A DNA stretch of 64,000 nucleotides from Brevibacterium sp. S22 (GCF_004745485.1 NZ_RHFG01000002.1:124001-188000), one strand, 5' to 3'. Counted from the first letter of the stretch, positions 44,700 through 54,289 are shown. Numbers and translations are program-made. The notes: generated by a model from the letters alone, not told the origin.

Positions 44700-46984
44700 A
44701 ACCCATTCCCATCCGCCGACTGCGATTCCTCACCGCCCTGCTGAGCACGCTCCTGCTGCTCGCAGGGCCGGTTTTCGCATACCCGCTGCTGACCGCCGCC
44801 CCGGCCGCTGCCAGCAACGATGCGAACAAGGACGATGTCTCGATCACCCTCGACGAAGTGACTCCCTGGATCGATGACAAAGGCACACTGACCGTCCGCG
44901 GAAAGATCTCGAACACGACGAAGAAGGCGATCGAGAAGCCGAGCCTGAGTCTGCAGATGTCGACCCGCAAGCTCGATTCAGAATCCCGTCTGAGCTCCTG
45001 GAAGCAGGGACAGGCCCAACACCGCACCGTCGCCGACCTCGAACACGATGGAACCGAAGCCAGAAAGAAGGCGGAGAAGGACAAGGAGGCCGATTCCGAC
45101 GACACCTCCGGAACCAGCCTCGGCACCTCCTTCGACGACACCATCGATCCCGGCACCACCGCGGAGTTCACCTTCCGAGTGCCCGCCGATGACCTCGACC
45201 TGAGTAAGTCCTCGCCCGTGAGTTCCTGGGGCCCGCGGGGACTTGCGATCCAACTCGGCGACGACACCGGTCTGCGGGCCTCTGCCCTCGGCTTCACCAC
45301 GTGGTACCCGGACCCGGATTTCGACCAGACGAAGATCAGCCTGCTCGCTCCCGTCACCCTGCCCGGCCATTCCGAGGCCGGACTCATCCCTTCCGACCGA
45401 CTCGATGCCGCCATCGCCGAAGGCGGTTCGCTCGACACGATCGCGAAGCTGCTCCGACACAAGGAGCTCGCTCTGGCGATCGACCCCAGAATCATCGCCT
45501 CCTTCGAAGCTGCGATCGCCGAACCGCCCCCCGCCGACGCACCGGAGGAGACCGAAGAGTCCGACGATGACAAAGGTGAAGAGACCCAGTCGCCGCCGGT
45601 CGCGGCCCCCGACAACGATGACGCCGATTCCAGCGCCGCCGAGCTCGAAGCCGCAGAAGACCAGCGCAAACGCCTCGACTCCTGGTATCAGGACTTCGTG
45701 GAGGCAGCACAGAAGCATACGATCGTCGCTCTGCCCTATGGCGATCCCGACCTCAGTGCTCTGCGCGGAACGAAGATCGACCTGCTGAGCACCTTCGCAC
45801 AGAAGCAGCGCGAGATCGTCAAGGACGTCTTTCCCGATGCCCGCACGGACATCGCCTGGCCGGTGGCCGGAAGCGCGACGAAGAACGGGCTGCGTGCCCT
45901 GAAGAAGTCCGGCAATTCCACCGCGATCATCAGCGATGGTCAGCAGCCCTCGATCACCGGCATCCACGATGATGCGCATTCGCAGACGACGGTCACCGAT
46001 GACGGGGAGTCGACGATCGACACTCTCATCTCCGATTCGAAGCTCACCGACTTGAGCGCCGAAGTGATCGCTGAGGACGACCCGGCCGGACCGATGTCCG
46101 AACTCGTCGCAGAGGCCGCAGTGATCCAATCCGAGGCGCCCTATCGCACTCGCAGCCTGTTCGTACCGCTCCCACGCGCGGCCGCCTCGGCGAATTGGGA
46201 GCAGACCGTCGAGGAACTCAGCTCGGCGCCGTGGATCGCCCCCACCGGGGTCGACGAGATCCTCGACTCCGGCTCCGAGGCGCGCGGACTGCTGCGCACC
46301 GATTCCGACGCTCCGCACATCCGGAAGAAGGCCGTGGAGTCCCTGGTCGAGACCCGGACGAACCAAGAGGACTTCAACAGCGTCTTCAGCGACCGCGACA
46401 GTGCCGATGTCCGGCTCGACCGCGAGCTGCTCACCTGCACCTCGGCGGCGTGGACGCTGGGCCGGAACGCGAACATCTGCGCCGGCCAGGCCCGTGAGCA
46501 GAGCCAGAAGCTCATGGACAGCCTGCACCTGCGCAAGGGATCGTCCGTCCTCCTCGTGACCGGTGAGAAGACGACGATCCCGGTGACGATCGTCAATGAT
46601 TCCCCCGCCGAGGCGACCCTGCGGATCCGGATGAGACCGAACACTCCGCAGCTGCGGGCACAGGAGACGGAGACCGTGAAGGTACCGGCCGCGGAGACGA
46701 CGCGTGTCGACGTGCCCGTCGAGGGCCTCGCCAACGCCGATGTGCCCACGACGATCGAGATGGTCACCGCCGACGAGGTGGTCCTGCCCAATCACGAATC
46801 ACTCATGGTTCGGGTCCGCGCCGATTGGGAGAACATCGGCACCGCTGTGATCGGATTGGCTCTGGCCGTTGTGTTCGTGATCGGCTTGGTCAAGACCATT
46901 TCGCGCGGGCGCCCGAAGATCCCGGAACAGCAGCTGGCCGATGCGATGGCCCGCGCCAAGACCGACGAGAGCGAAAAGAGGTAG
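44696..46984 (+). CDS. DUF6049 family secreted/membrane protein
   Basis: A 762-residue envelope protein. A signal peptide (RRLRFLTALLSTLLLLAGPVFA) starts it and a single C-terminal membrane segment (AVIGLALAVVFVIGLVKTI) followed by a short cytoplasmic tail ends it, so the bulk is extracytoplasmic. This layout and the position before murJ match DUF6049, conserved in Actinobacteria (Rv3909 in M. tuberculosis). Function unknown, presumably linked to peptidoglycan precursor export. An acidic loop (EETEESDDDKGEE) occurs near residue 285. Confidence 0.88.
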   Translation: MKPIPIRRLRFLTALLSTLLLLAGPVFAYPLLTAAPAAASNDANKDDVSITLDEVTPWIDDKGTLTVRGKISNTTKKAIEKPSLSLQMSTRKLDSESRLSSWKQGQAQHRTVADLEHDGTEARKKAEKDKEADSDDTSGTSLGTSFDDTIDPGTTAEFTFRVPADDLDLSKSSPVSSWGPRGLAIQLGDDTGLRASALGFTTWYPDPDFDQTKISLLAPVTLPGHSEAGLIPSDRLDAAIAEGGSLDTIAKLLRHKELALAIDPRIIASFEAAIAEPPPADAPEETEESDDDKGEETQSPPVAAPDNDDADSSAAELEAAEDQRKRLDSWYQDFVEAAQKHTIVALPYGDPDLSALRGTKIDLLSTFAQKQREIVKDVFPDARTDIAWPVAGSATKNGLRALKKSGNSTAIISDGQQPSITGIHDDAHSQTTVTDDGESTIDTLISDSKLTDLSAEVIAEDDPAGPMSELVAEAAVIQSEAPYRTRSLFVPLPRAAASANWEQTVEELSSAPWIAPTGVDEILDSGSEARGLLRTDSDAPHIRKKAVESLVETRTNQEDFNSVFSDRDSADVRLDRELLTCTSAAWTLGRNANICAGQAREQSQKLMDSLHLRKGSSVLLVTGEKTTIPVTIVNDSPAEATLRIRMRPNTPQLRAQETETVKVPAAETTRVDVPVEGLANADVPTTIEMVTADEVVLPNHESLMVRVRADWENIGTAVIGLALAVVFVIGLVKTISRGRPKIPEQQLADAMARAKTDESEKR

Positions 46985-46987
46985 CGC

Positions 46988-48607
46988 TTGTCCAGCTTCT
47001 CATCCCTGGCCCGGTCCTCGGCGATCATGACCGCAGGCACCATGACCTCGCGTGTGCTCGGCTTCGTCAAAGCCTCGATGCTGGCCACCGCGATCGGGGT
47101 CAACTTCGTTCAGGCCGACGCCTTCGACATCGCGAACAAGGTGCCCAACACCCTCTACATGCTGCTCGCCGGCGGTGTGGTCAATGCCGTGCTCGTCCCG
47201 CAGCTGGTGCGCGCCTCGAAACGTGAGGACGGCGGCGAGGACTACACGAACCGCCTGCTGACCTTGTCCTTCCTCATCCTCGGCGTGGTGAGCGTTATTG
47301 CGACTCTGGCGGCACCGGTGCTCGTGTGGCTCTACTCCTCGGGATGGAGCCATGAACAGCTGGCGCTGGCCACCGCTTTTGCCTTCTGGTGTCTGCCGCA
47401 GCTGTTCTTCTACGGCCTCTACACGCTGCTGGGCCAGGTCCTCAACGCGAAGTCGTCCTTCGGTCCCTATATGTGGGCACCAGTGCTCAACAACGTCGTC
47501 GCGATCGCCGGGCTCGCCGCCTTCATCCTCATCTTCGGCACGAATAAGGTGTCTCCGCACGGACTCGACACGTGGACCCCGGAGAAGATCGCTCTCATCG
47601 CCGGGACGGCGACCCTCGGCGTCGTCGCTCAGGCACTGATCCTCATCTGGCCGCTCAAGCGGATCGGCTTCAAATACAAGCCGACCTTCGGATTCCGCGG
47701 AGTCGGACTCGGCTCGGCCGGAAAGGTCGCGTTCTGGACGTTCGCCGCGATGCTCATCGGACAGATCGGCTTCCTCGTCATCTCCCGCGTCGCCTCGGGC
47801 GCGTCGATCCCCGGCGATGGGAACGCCGCAAACACGGCATACACGAACGCCTACCTCGTGTTCATGCTCCCGCATTCGCTCATAGCGGTCTCTCTGGCCA
47901 CGGCGCTATTCACCTCCTTGGCCAAGAACGCGACGAACGACGATACCGAGGCCGTCGTCGGCGACTTCTCCATGGGCGTGCGGATGGTCGGAATGGTCAA
48001 CGCCTTCGCCGTCGCCGCGCTCGTCGTGCTCGCTTCGCCGGTGGCGATGATCATCGCAGGCGAGGGCCGGGAGCAGGCCACGGCCATCGGTCTGGTCATC
48101 ATCGCCATGGTCTTCGGCCTCATCCCCTTCAGTGCGAACTATCTCGCGCAGCGGGTGTTCTATGCCTATGGGGACGCGAAGACCCCGTTCCTCATCCAGC
48201 TGCCGCAGATCGTCTTCCAATCCCTGGCGGTGCTCTCGGCGACGATCTTCCCGAAATCGGTGACGGTGGCGATCATCGGTCTCGTCATGAGCCTCGGCTA
48301 CCTGTTCGCGATGGTCCTGTCCTTCTCCCTCCTCAAGAAGCGCCTCGGCGCCATTGATCTGCGTGAGATCCTCACTTCGCATCTGAAGTTCCTCCTCGCA
48401 GCGATCGTCGCCGGCGGGGCAGGGTTCGGTCTGCTCTACTTCTTCCCGGACTTCGCCTTGGCAGGACGATTGCCGGCGTTCATCACAACGGCCATCGTCG
48501 GCACTGTGATGCTGCTGTTCTTCATCGGAGCTTGTTATTTGCTCAGAGTCAGAGAGTTGCATTCGATTATTGGCGTGGTTGCTGGAAAACTAAGAAAAAC
48601 AGCCTGA
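46988..48607 (+). CDS. murJ: Lipid II flippase MurJ (MviN)
   Basis: A 539-residue MOP-superfamily flippase of about 14 membrane segments. The conserved N-terminus (TMTSRVLGFVKASMLATAIG, DAFDIANKVPNTLYMLLAGG) and central GEGREQATAIGLVI regions are present. It moves lipid II to the outer face. It starts at TTG 46988, with AAAGAGG upstream. The mycobacterial homologue carries a fused C-terminal pseudokinase; here that part is the next, separate gene, 22 bp downstream. Confidence 0.93.
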   Translation: MSSFSSLARSSAIMTAGTMTSRVLGFVKASMLATAIGVNFVQADAFDIANKVPNTLYMLLAGGVVNAVLVPQLVRASKREDGGEDYTNRLLTLSFLILGVVSVIATLAAPVLVWLYSSGWSHEQLALATAFAFWCLPQLFFYGLYTLLGQVLNAKSSFGPYMWAPVLNNVVAIAGLAAFILIFGTNKVSPHGLDTWTPEKIALIAGTATLGVVAQALILIWPLKRIGFKYKPTFGFRGVGLGSAGKVAFWTFAAMLIGQIGFLVISRVASGASIPGDGNAANTAYTNAYLVFMLPHSLIAVSLATALFTSLAKNATNDDTEAVVGDFSMGVRMVGMVNAFAVAALVVLASPVAMIIAGEGREQATAIGLVIIAMVFGLIPFSANYLAQRVFYAYGDAKTPFLIQLPQIVFQSLAVLSATIFPKSVTVAIIGLVMSLGYLFAMVLSFSLLKKRLGAIDLREILTSHLKFLLAAIVAGGAGFGLLYFFPDFALAGRLPAFITTAIVGTVMLLFFIGACYLLRVRELHSIIGVVAGKLRKTA

Positions 48608-48629
48608 GCCCTGTCAATCCCCACCGGAG

Positions 48630-51161
48630 GTGGTCGCCCTGATCGATATCGAACCCGGCATGGTGGTGGCCGGCCGTTATGTCGTATCGACCGTCGACCG
48701 CCGGTGGCTGCCCGAGAAGCCCGAAGTCGGTGCCGTCTGCACAGGGCTCGATGCGATCCTCGATGAACCCGTGCTCATCCTCGTCGCCGATGCCGATGGG
48801 TCCAACGACGTCCTCGAAGCCGCCCGCCGCGTATCGATCCTCGGTGACCCGCGAATCGCCCCGACGCTCGACGTCGGACATTCCAATGGGCTGGACTACA
48901 TCGTCATCAAGCGCATTGCGGTGACGCCGTTCAACCAGATCCTGCCGCGTTCGCCGCTGCCGGTCGACGCTGCGTGCGCCCTCATCGGAGAGGTCGGTTC
49001 AGCACTCGTGACCTCGGCCAGGCGAGGACTGTTCCACATGTTCCTGCGGCCGAGCGTGGTCGGCCTGACCTCGAAGGGTGCGGTGGTCATCGCAGGCATC
49101 GGCATCGATGCGGCATTGGCGCTGGACACCGGGCTCGTCGAGCAGAAGGACTACACGCCGACGAAGGCCTCACGTCGAGACGCCCTGGCTCTCGTCCAGC
49201 TCTTCTATACGGCTCTGACCGGGTATTGGCCCGGTGAGGAGTCCTTCGACGGCATTCCGCCTGCGGAGAAGGAGAATGCCCGGATCGCCCGGGCCCAGGC
49301 TCTCAATCCCGAGGTCCCTGACAAACTCGATGATTTCGTCAGTGGAACCATCACGGGTTCGGACCCCGGTCCTGGCTCCGTCGCTGAGGTCCTCGGCTAT
49401 ATCGACAGCTGGGACCCCGAGCTTCTGCGCTACGTCAATCGTGCTCCCGCGGCGGAGAACGAGAACCTGTTCGAGCAGTCGCCCCGCAGCTTCGACGAAG
49501 CCACCAGCCTGCCAGCACCCCGCGCTAAGACCATCGGACCCGGTCCCGGCGGTTCGGCCAGTGCCAGCGAAGATCAGGTGCAGGCTGCCCTCGTGCGAAT
49601 CGGCATCACTCGTCCGGGCACGCGGGGACTGGCTGCCGGAGTGGTCGGACACACCACGGGGCGCTATGCCGACCGGATGCAGATGCGCGAAGCCTCGAGC
49701 TTCCCGATCGCCAAGGAACAGCTCGACAGCGCGGCTCAGGACTGGGAGGAGTGGCAGCCCGAGCAGACGTATTCGGAGTACTCGGAGTACGCCGAGCACG
49801 AGTACGACGAGAACCTCACGACCCCGATCATGAACCGGGACGACGATTCTGATCCCGATACTCAGGCGCTCGAGATCGTGCCCGAGGACGAGGGCGATGA
49901 GAACGATACTCGCGTGATCATGGACAACGACGAGGATGAGGACGACGGTTCCTGGTTCCTCGGCGGCATGTTCGAAACCAATGAACAGCAGCGCGAGCAT
50001 CAGCGGCGTGAGTATGAGCGAGAACGTCGGATCGCGAAGGCCAAGGAGGAAGAGGCGCGTAGGCGTCTTGCCGCCTTCGAAGCGAGTTCGGCCACCCGTC
50101 AGCAGGAAGCCAACGCCGCCGCACCGCCCAAGGAGATGCGTCGGCTGTCCCCGGACACCGTTGATGATCACGGCTCCGTTGATGACACCGCCGAGGAGGC
50201 TGAGAGCTCCTCATCTGTCCGTCCGGCCGAGCGCAAGGCTGGGAGACCACGCCAGCAGCACAGCGATTCGACCGATACAGCTCAGTCTTCGACTGCGCAG
50301 AAACGTTCGGCAGCCGCCGGGACAGCGGGCGTTGCCGGTGCTGCTGCAGCAGGAGCCGGAGTGAAAGCCGGGGCGAACAAGTCCGGGCGCTCGAGTGGAG
50401 CAGGCAACGGATCGAGCAGACCGGGTGGCTCTGCGAGTGCGAGTTCCGCAGCCGCGGGTGCGTCGGCCGGGCCACGAACTGCTGGCTCAGGCGCCGGCAG
50501 CGCTGCTGCGGGCGGCGCAGCCAGCGGCTCCGGTGGTTCCGGTTCCGACGAGCGTGATCCCGCGGCCACACGAAAGCCCTTCCTGTGGTTGGTTCTCGGC
50601 CTCGCGGTCGTCGCGGCCATCGTGGTCGGAATCGTCGTCATCGGCTTCAACTCAGGCGACGAGGATTCCACCCCGGTGAGCGAGACCTCGGCTCCCAGCG
50701 ATCAGCCGACGAAGAAGGAAGAGAAGACTCCGAAGGCCGATCCGCCGAAGATCGAATCCGTCGAATCTCTCGATCCGGAAGGCGATGGAGAAGAACACGA
50801 CAGTGAGACCGAGAACGTGATTCCCAAGACCGAAGGGTCATGGAACACCGACCGGTACAACTCGGCGAGCTTCGGCAACCTCAAAACGGGTGTCGGTCTG
50901 CTCTTCGGATTCGAGGATGAGACCACCATCAGCGAGGTGAAGGTGGCGTCGGAGAGCTCCGGAGGCAAGTTCGAGATCCGCGACGGCGACGATCCTGCGG
51001 ATGCGAAGGTCATCGGCGAAGGCGTCTTCGATTCCGAAGGGGCTGTCACCGTCGAATTCGACGAGAAGGTCGAGACCGACGAGCTCATCCTCTGGGTCAC
51101 TGAACTGCCGCAGACCGATGGCGGCTATAAGGCCACCATCAGCTCCGTGAAGTTCTCCTGA
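48630..51161 (+). CDS. MurJ-associated pseudokinase with extracytoplasmic C-terminal domain
   Basis: An 843-residue protein from GTG 48630. Residues 1-270 resemble a Ser/Thr kinase fold without catalysis: no VAIK lysine (VLILVADADG), the HRD loop is FHMFLRPSVVGL and DFG is IAGIGI. A disordered, acidic region, a coiled coil (about 448-487, EHQRREYERERRIAKAKEEE), an Ala/Gly/Ser-rich stretch and one membrane segment (about 648-670, FLWLVLGLAVVAAIVVGIVV) follow. The outer C-terminal 120 residues look like a discoidin/sugar-binding fold. In M. tuberculosis the equivalent part of MviN binds the FhaA phosphopeptide reader. Confidence 0.85.
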   Translation: MVALIDIEPGMVVAGRYVVSTVDRRWLPEKPEVGAVCTGLDAILDEPVLILVADADGSNDVLEAARRVSILGDPRIAPTLDVGHSNGLDYIVIKRIAVTPFNQILPRSPLPVDAACALIGEVGSALVTSARRGLFHMFLRPSVVGLTSKGAVVIAGIGIDAALALDTGLVEQKDYTPTKASRRDALALVQLFYTALTGYWPGEESFDGIPPAEKENARIARAQALNPEVPDKLDDFVSGTITGSDPGPGSVAEVLGYIDSWDPELLRYVNRAPAAENENLFEQSPRSFDEATSLPAPRAKTIGPGPGGSASASEDQVQAALVRIGITRPGTRGLAAGVVGHTTGRYADRMQMREASSFPIAKEQLDSAAQDWEEWQPEQTYSEYSEYAEHEYDENLTTPIMNRDDDSDPDTQALEIVPEDEGDENDTRVIMDNDEDEDDGSWFLGGMFETNEQQREHQRREYERERRIAKAKEEEARRRLAAFEASSATRQQEANAAAPPKEMRRLSPDTVDDHGSVDDTAEEAESSSSVRPAERKAGRPRQQHSDSTDTAQSSTAQKRSAAAGTAGVAGAAAAGAGVKAGANKSGRSSGAGNGSSRPGGSASASSAAAGASAGPRTAGSGAGSAAAGGAASGSGGSGSDERDPAATRKPFLWLVLGLAVVAAIVVGIVVIGFNSGDEDSTPVSETSAPSDQPTKKEEKTPKADPPKIESVESLDPEGDGEEHDSETENVIPKTEGSWNTDRYNSASFGNLKTGVGLLFGFEDETTISEVKVASESSGGKFEIRDGDDPADAKVIGEGVFDSEGAVTVEFDEKVETDELILWVTELPQTDGGYKATISSVKFS

Positions 51162-51243
51162 GCGGACCCACGCCCACGTTCGGTCGACATCATGCTGCCT
51201 CATCGCTGCGGCCAGGAGAGGGTGTCGGCCCAGATGCAGGTGC

Positions 51244-51269
51244 GGAATAGTCCTCGGCACCGTACCGTT
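51244..51269 (+). promoter_or_regulatory. SigR/SigH-type promoter of trxB
   Basis: GGAAT (51244-51248), 18 bases, GTT (51267-51269): exact fit to the GGAAT-N18-GTT consensus of the redox-stress sigma factor of Streptomyces (SigR) and Mycobacterium (SigH). It lies 75 bp upstream of trxB. Confidence 0.8.
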
Positions 51270-51344
51270 ATAGATACGAACGTCATTTCGCGCGGCAGTC
51301 CGTGGCGCGAGCAGCAGAGCAGATAGAAGCAGGGAACTTTTCAC

Positions 51345-52331
51345 ATGACTGATACTCAACTGGTGATCATCGGATCGGGTCCGGCCGGCTACACCGCAGC
51401 CGTCTATGCCGCCCGCGCGAACCTGGCACCGGTCGTCATCGCAGGTTCGGTGACCGCCGGCGGTGAGCTCATGAACACCACCGATGTCGAGAACTTCCCC
51501 GGATTCCCTGCCGGCGTGCAGGGCCCCGAACTCATGGAGAGCATGCGCGAGCAAGCTGAGAAGTTCGGTGCCGAGGTCATCTACGACGATGTCGAGACCC
51601 TCAAGCTCAACCCCGGTGCCCATGAGATCGAGACCGCTTTGGGCGCTCGCTATACCGCCAAGGCCGTGATCCTCGCGACCGGCTCGGCCTACCGAGAGCT
51701 GGGACTGCCCAATGAGAAGAAGCTCTCAGGTCATGGAGTCAGCTGGTGTGCCACCTGTGACGGATTCTTCTTCCGCGATCAGCACATCGCTGTCATCGGC
51801 GGCGGCGACTCCGCTCTTGAGGAGGCGACCTTCCTCACCCGTTTCGCGTCAAAGGTGACCTTGGTTCACCGTCGTCAGGAGCTGCGCGCTTCGCAGGCGA
51901 TGCAGGATCGTGCGAACGCCGATGAGAAGCTCGAGTTCCTTCTCGACTCCGAAGTCGCCGAAGTCCACGGTCAAGATTCGCTCACCGGCCTGACCATCCG
52001 CAGCACCGTCACCGGAGAGACCTCTGAACTGCCCGTGACCGGAATGTTCGTGGCCATCGGTTCCGATCCACGCACGAGCCTGTTCGCTGATCAGCTCGAG
52101 ATGCGCGCCGACGGATACCTCAGCGTCGATGGTCGCACCTCGAAGACCTCAGTCGAAGGCGTTTTCGCTGCCGGCGATGTCATCGACTCCGTCTACCGGC
52201 AGGCGATCACCGCGGCCGGTTCGGGATGCTCGGCAGCACTCGACGCCGAACACTACCTCGGTGATCTCGAGGCGGCTTCCAAACCGGCCATGGCGGAAGC
52301 AGCTGTTGCGGAAGCATCCATCGCTTCCTGA
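51345..52331 (+). CDS. trxB: Thioredoxin reductase
   Basis: A 328-residue low-molecular-weight TrxB. FAD-binding GSGPAGYTAAVYAARANL, redox CATC (Cys135/Cys138) in SWCATCDGFFF, NADPH-binding VIGGGDSALEEATFLTRFAS and the C-terminal FAD motif FAAGDVIDSVYRQAITAAGS. It transfers electrons from NADPH to TrxA (next gene). The start has a GGGAACTTTTCAC leader, with AGCAGGGAA as Shine-Dalgarno. Confidence 0.96.
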   Translation: MTDTQLVIIGSGPAGYTAAVYAARANLAPVVIAGSVTAGGELMNTTDVENFPGFPAGVQGPELMESMREQAEKFGAEVIYDDVETLKLNPGAHEIETALGARYTAKAVILATGSAYRELGLPNEKKLSGHGVSWCATCDGFFFRDQHIAVIGGGDSALEEATFLTRFASKVTLVHRRQELRASQAMQDRANADEKLEFLLDSEVAEVHGQDSLTGLTIRSTVTGETSELPVTGMFVAIGSDPRTSLFADQLEMRADGYLSVDGRTSKTSVEGVFAAGDVIDSVYRQAITAAGSGCSAALDAEHYLGDLEAASKPAMAEAAVAEASIAS

Positions 52332-52392
52332 TCTCCAATCAGCCGCATGTATGCTGCTCTCCCGCGTCGATCGGGCACAGCAGACCCATCGG

Positions 52393-52418
52393 GGAATGAA
52401 AGACCCAACACCACTGTT
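52393..52418 (+). promoter_or_regulatory. SigR/SigH-type promoter of trxA
   Basis: GGAAT (52393-52397), 18 bases, GTT (52416-52418) in the 122-bp space between trxB and trxA. A second exact consensus match in this window, giving trxA its own redox-controlled start. Confidence 0.78.
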
Positions 52419-52453
52419 CTGGTAGAGACATTCGTTGTGAAGGAAGGTTACCC

Positions 52454-52771
52454 ATGTCGACAGAAGTCACTGACGCAACATTCGAAGAGAACGTACTGAA
52501 GTCCGACAAGCCTGTGCTCGTCGACTTCTGGGCTCCCTGGTGTGGCCCCTGCCGTATGGTCAGCCCGATCGTTGACCAGATCGCAGAAGAGCACGCAGAC
52601 AAGCTCAACGTGGTCAAGGTCAATACCGACGAGAATCTTGAGACCGCGAGCACCTACGGAATCACTTCGATTCCGGCACTCTACGTCTTCAAGGACGGCG
52701 AGGTCGCGAAGACCATCATCGGCGCGCGTCCTAAGCCTGCTCTCGAGGATGAGCTCTCCGACTTCATCTGA
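52454..52771 (+). CDS. trxA: Thioredoxin
   Basis: A 105-residue thioredoxin with WCGPC (Cys30/Cys33), the buried Asp in VLVDFWAPWCGPC and cis-Pro loop ITSIPALYVFKDGE. General disulfide reductase. AAGGAAGGTTACCC precedes the ATG. It is followed by a hairpin terminator and the cwlM-like gene. Confidence 0.97.
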   Translation: MSTEVTDATFEENVLKSDKPVLVDFWAPWCGPCRMVSPIVDQIAEEHADKLNVVKVNTDENLETASTYGITSIPALYVFKDGEVAKTIIGARPKPALEDELSDFI

Positions 52772-52779
52772 TCGAGTTC

Positions 52780-52813
52780 TAAGGCGCCTGTTGTAGTATC
52801 AACAGGCGCCTTA
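52780..52813 (+). terminator. Hairpin terminator after trxA
   Basis: TAAGGCGCCTGTTG and CAACAGGCGCCTTA are a perfect 14-bp stem around TAGTAT, 8 bp after the stop. No T-run follows (GGCATAT). Confidence 0.75.
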
Positions 52814-52875
52814 GGCATATCTGAGCGCCACCGAACACTGACCCTCGAACCGCATCACCGAAGATTGGCACCGCA

Positions 52876-54012
52876 TTGACGAACACGAACCTACCGCGCT
52901 ACTCGCGCGGCGATATTTCTGAGATGCTGCCGAATATCAAAACTCAGATGGCCCGCCTGGGGCTCAGCGTCGGTGATACCGAAATCGCAGACTTCGATCG
53001 TGACTTCGAGCTCGGAGTCAGGCAGTTCCAGCAAGACCGTGGAATCCTCTGCGACGGCGTGCTCGGCCCTGAGACGTTATCAGAGCTCGAACAGGCAAGA
53101 TATCAGCTCGGCGACCGAGTCCTCCGATTCGACCCCGTCAGGGTCCTTACAGGTGACGATGTCGTCAACCTCCAAACCAAGCTGGCAGGACTCGGCTTCT
53201 ATCCGGGCCGGATCGATTCCGAGTATGCCGCTCGCACCGAGTCGGCTGTCAAAGAGCTGCAGATGAGTCTGGGAACAAAGGTCGATGGAGTGACGGGACC
53301 CCAGACCCTTCGAGGACTCACTGCCATCGACCGCAATCAGGACACAGGCAATCTCTTCGCGCTCCAGGAGCGAGCCCGCGTGGCGGCGTCGGGAACATCT
53401 CTCGTCGGCAGAACGTTTGTCATCGAAGCTGCTACTACAGTTGTAGATTTCCAGACCTTGCCGATGACTGATGAGCAGTCCGCCCTCGAACGCCAGATCA
53501 CTCTTGATATAGCAAGCCGCCTTGTTGGCCGATTGGAGGCCATCGGCGCGGGTGCACTCCTTTTGGAAGGCGACGCCGTTGAAGTCAACCGGGCGGATAC
53601 GCTTGATGCATCAGCCGTCATCACAGTCACAGCTGACGTGAGCAAGTCCAAGGACGCCAATGGCGTTGCAACCTTCTACTTCGGTCACGAGCGTCAGTCA
53701 GACCTCAACTCTCCGACAGGACAGAAGCTCGCGCAGCTCATCCAGGGTGAGGTCGTCGCTCGCACCGGAATGCTGGACTGTCGCACACATGCTCGTACGT
53801 GGTCATCTCTCAAGCGACTGAGAACCCCCAAAGTTCATGTCGTCAGCGGCTATCTTACGAACCAAGGGGACCGAGAAAGCCTGCAGGACCCCCATGTCAG
53901 GGATGCAATCGCTGACGGCATCGCAGCCGCCCTGCAGCGCCTCTACATCCTTGAAGACAAGGATCCGCAGACCGGCACGCTCAGCCTGGATGCCATCAAA
54001 GCTCTGAGCTGA
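52876..54012 (+). CDS. CwlM-like protein: two peptidoglycan-binding domains plus degenerate amidase fold
   Basis: A 378-residue protein from TTG 52876. Residues about 10-75 and 85-150 are PG_binding_1 repeats (FELGVRQFQQDRGILCDGVL, VVNLQTKLAGLGFYPGRIDS). The C-terminal half follows the amidase_3 fold in order, but lacks the zinc-ligand motifs: TFVIEAATTVVD replaces the DPGHGG region and VTADVSKSKD replaces the second His motif, while a Glu (SALERQITLDIASRL) remains. Position between trxA and parB is that of cwlM (Rv3915) in M. tuberculosis, an essential regulator of MurA. A non-enzymatic regulatory role fits the lost ligands. Confidence 0.8.
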   Translation: MTNTNLPRYSRGDISEMLPNIKTQMARLGLSVGDTEIADFDRDFELGVRQFQQDRGILCDGVLGPETLSELEQARYQLGDRVLRFDPVRVLTGDDVVNLQTKLAGLGFYPGRIDSEYAARTESAVKELQMSLGTKVDGVTGPQTLRGLTAIDRNQDTGNLFALQERARVAASGTSLVGRTFVIEAATTVVDFQTLPMTDEQSALERQITLDIASRLVGRLEAIGAGALLLEGDAVEVNRADTLDASAVITVTADVSKSKDANGVATFYFGHERQSDLNSPTGQKLAQLIQGEVVARTGMLDCRTHARTWSSLKRLRTPKVHVVSGYLTNQGDRESLQDPHVRDAIADGIAAALQRLYILEDKDPQTGTLSLDAIKALS

Positions 54013-54028
54013 TCGACCAGTCGTCACC

Positions 54029-54060
54029 GGCGCCGTGCTCCGTTGTCGGAGCACGGCGCC
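54029..54060 (+). terminator. Hairpin terminator after the cwlM-like gene
   Basis: GGCGCCGTGCTCCG and CGGAGCACGGCGCC are a perfect 14-bp stem around TTGT, 16 bp after the stop, followed by TCTCCT. Confidence 0.8.
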
Positions 54061-54275
54061 TCTCCTGGTGCGCCGAACCAAGATTCCTATACGCTTGTTC
54101 GTCTACCGGATCGGTCCGAACAAACCTCACCGAACTCAGATCTCGGTGAATGCCCCGACTTGGTTGTCTGCACTGGTCACATTGCGAACGCTGAGCAGCA
54201 ACACCGACCAGAACGCTACATCGGACGATAGCGTATAGCTCGCCTTCAGCCGGGTCAGAAACCGCAAGAGCTGCC

Positions 54276-54289
54276 GTTTCACGTGAAAC
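54276..54289. promoter_or_regulatory. parS: parS site 1 (perfect)
   Basis: GTTTCACGTGAAAC, a perfect ParB-binding palindrome; flanks C and A. Confidence 0.93.

Noticed and set aside
19681-46620. Recurrent CGCCGAGGCGG motif as a genome-wide signal or repeat family
   Set aside because: Most copies lie inside genes in Ala/Glu/Pro codons and are explained by GC-rich codon use; only those at 19712-19753 and 34681-34718 sit in terminator-like stems.
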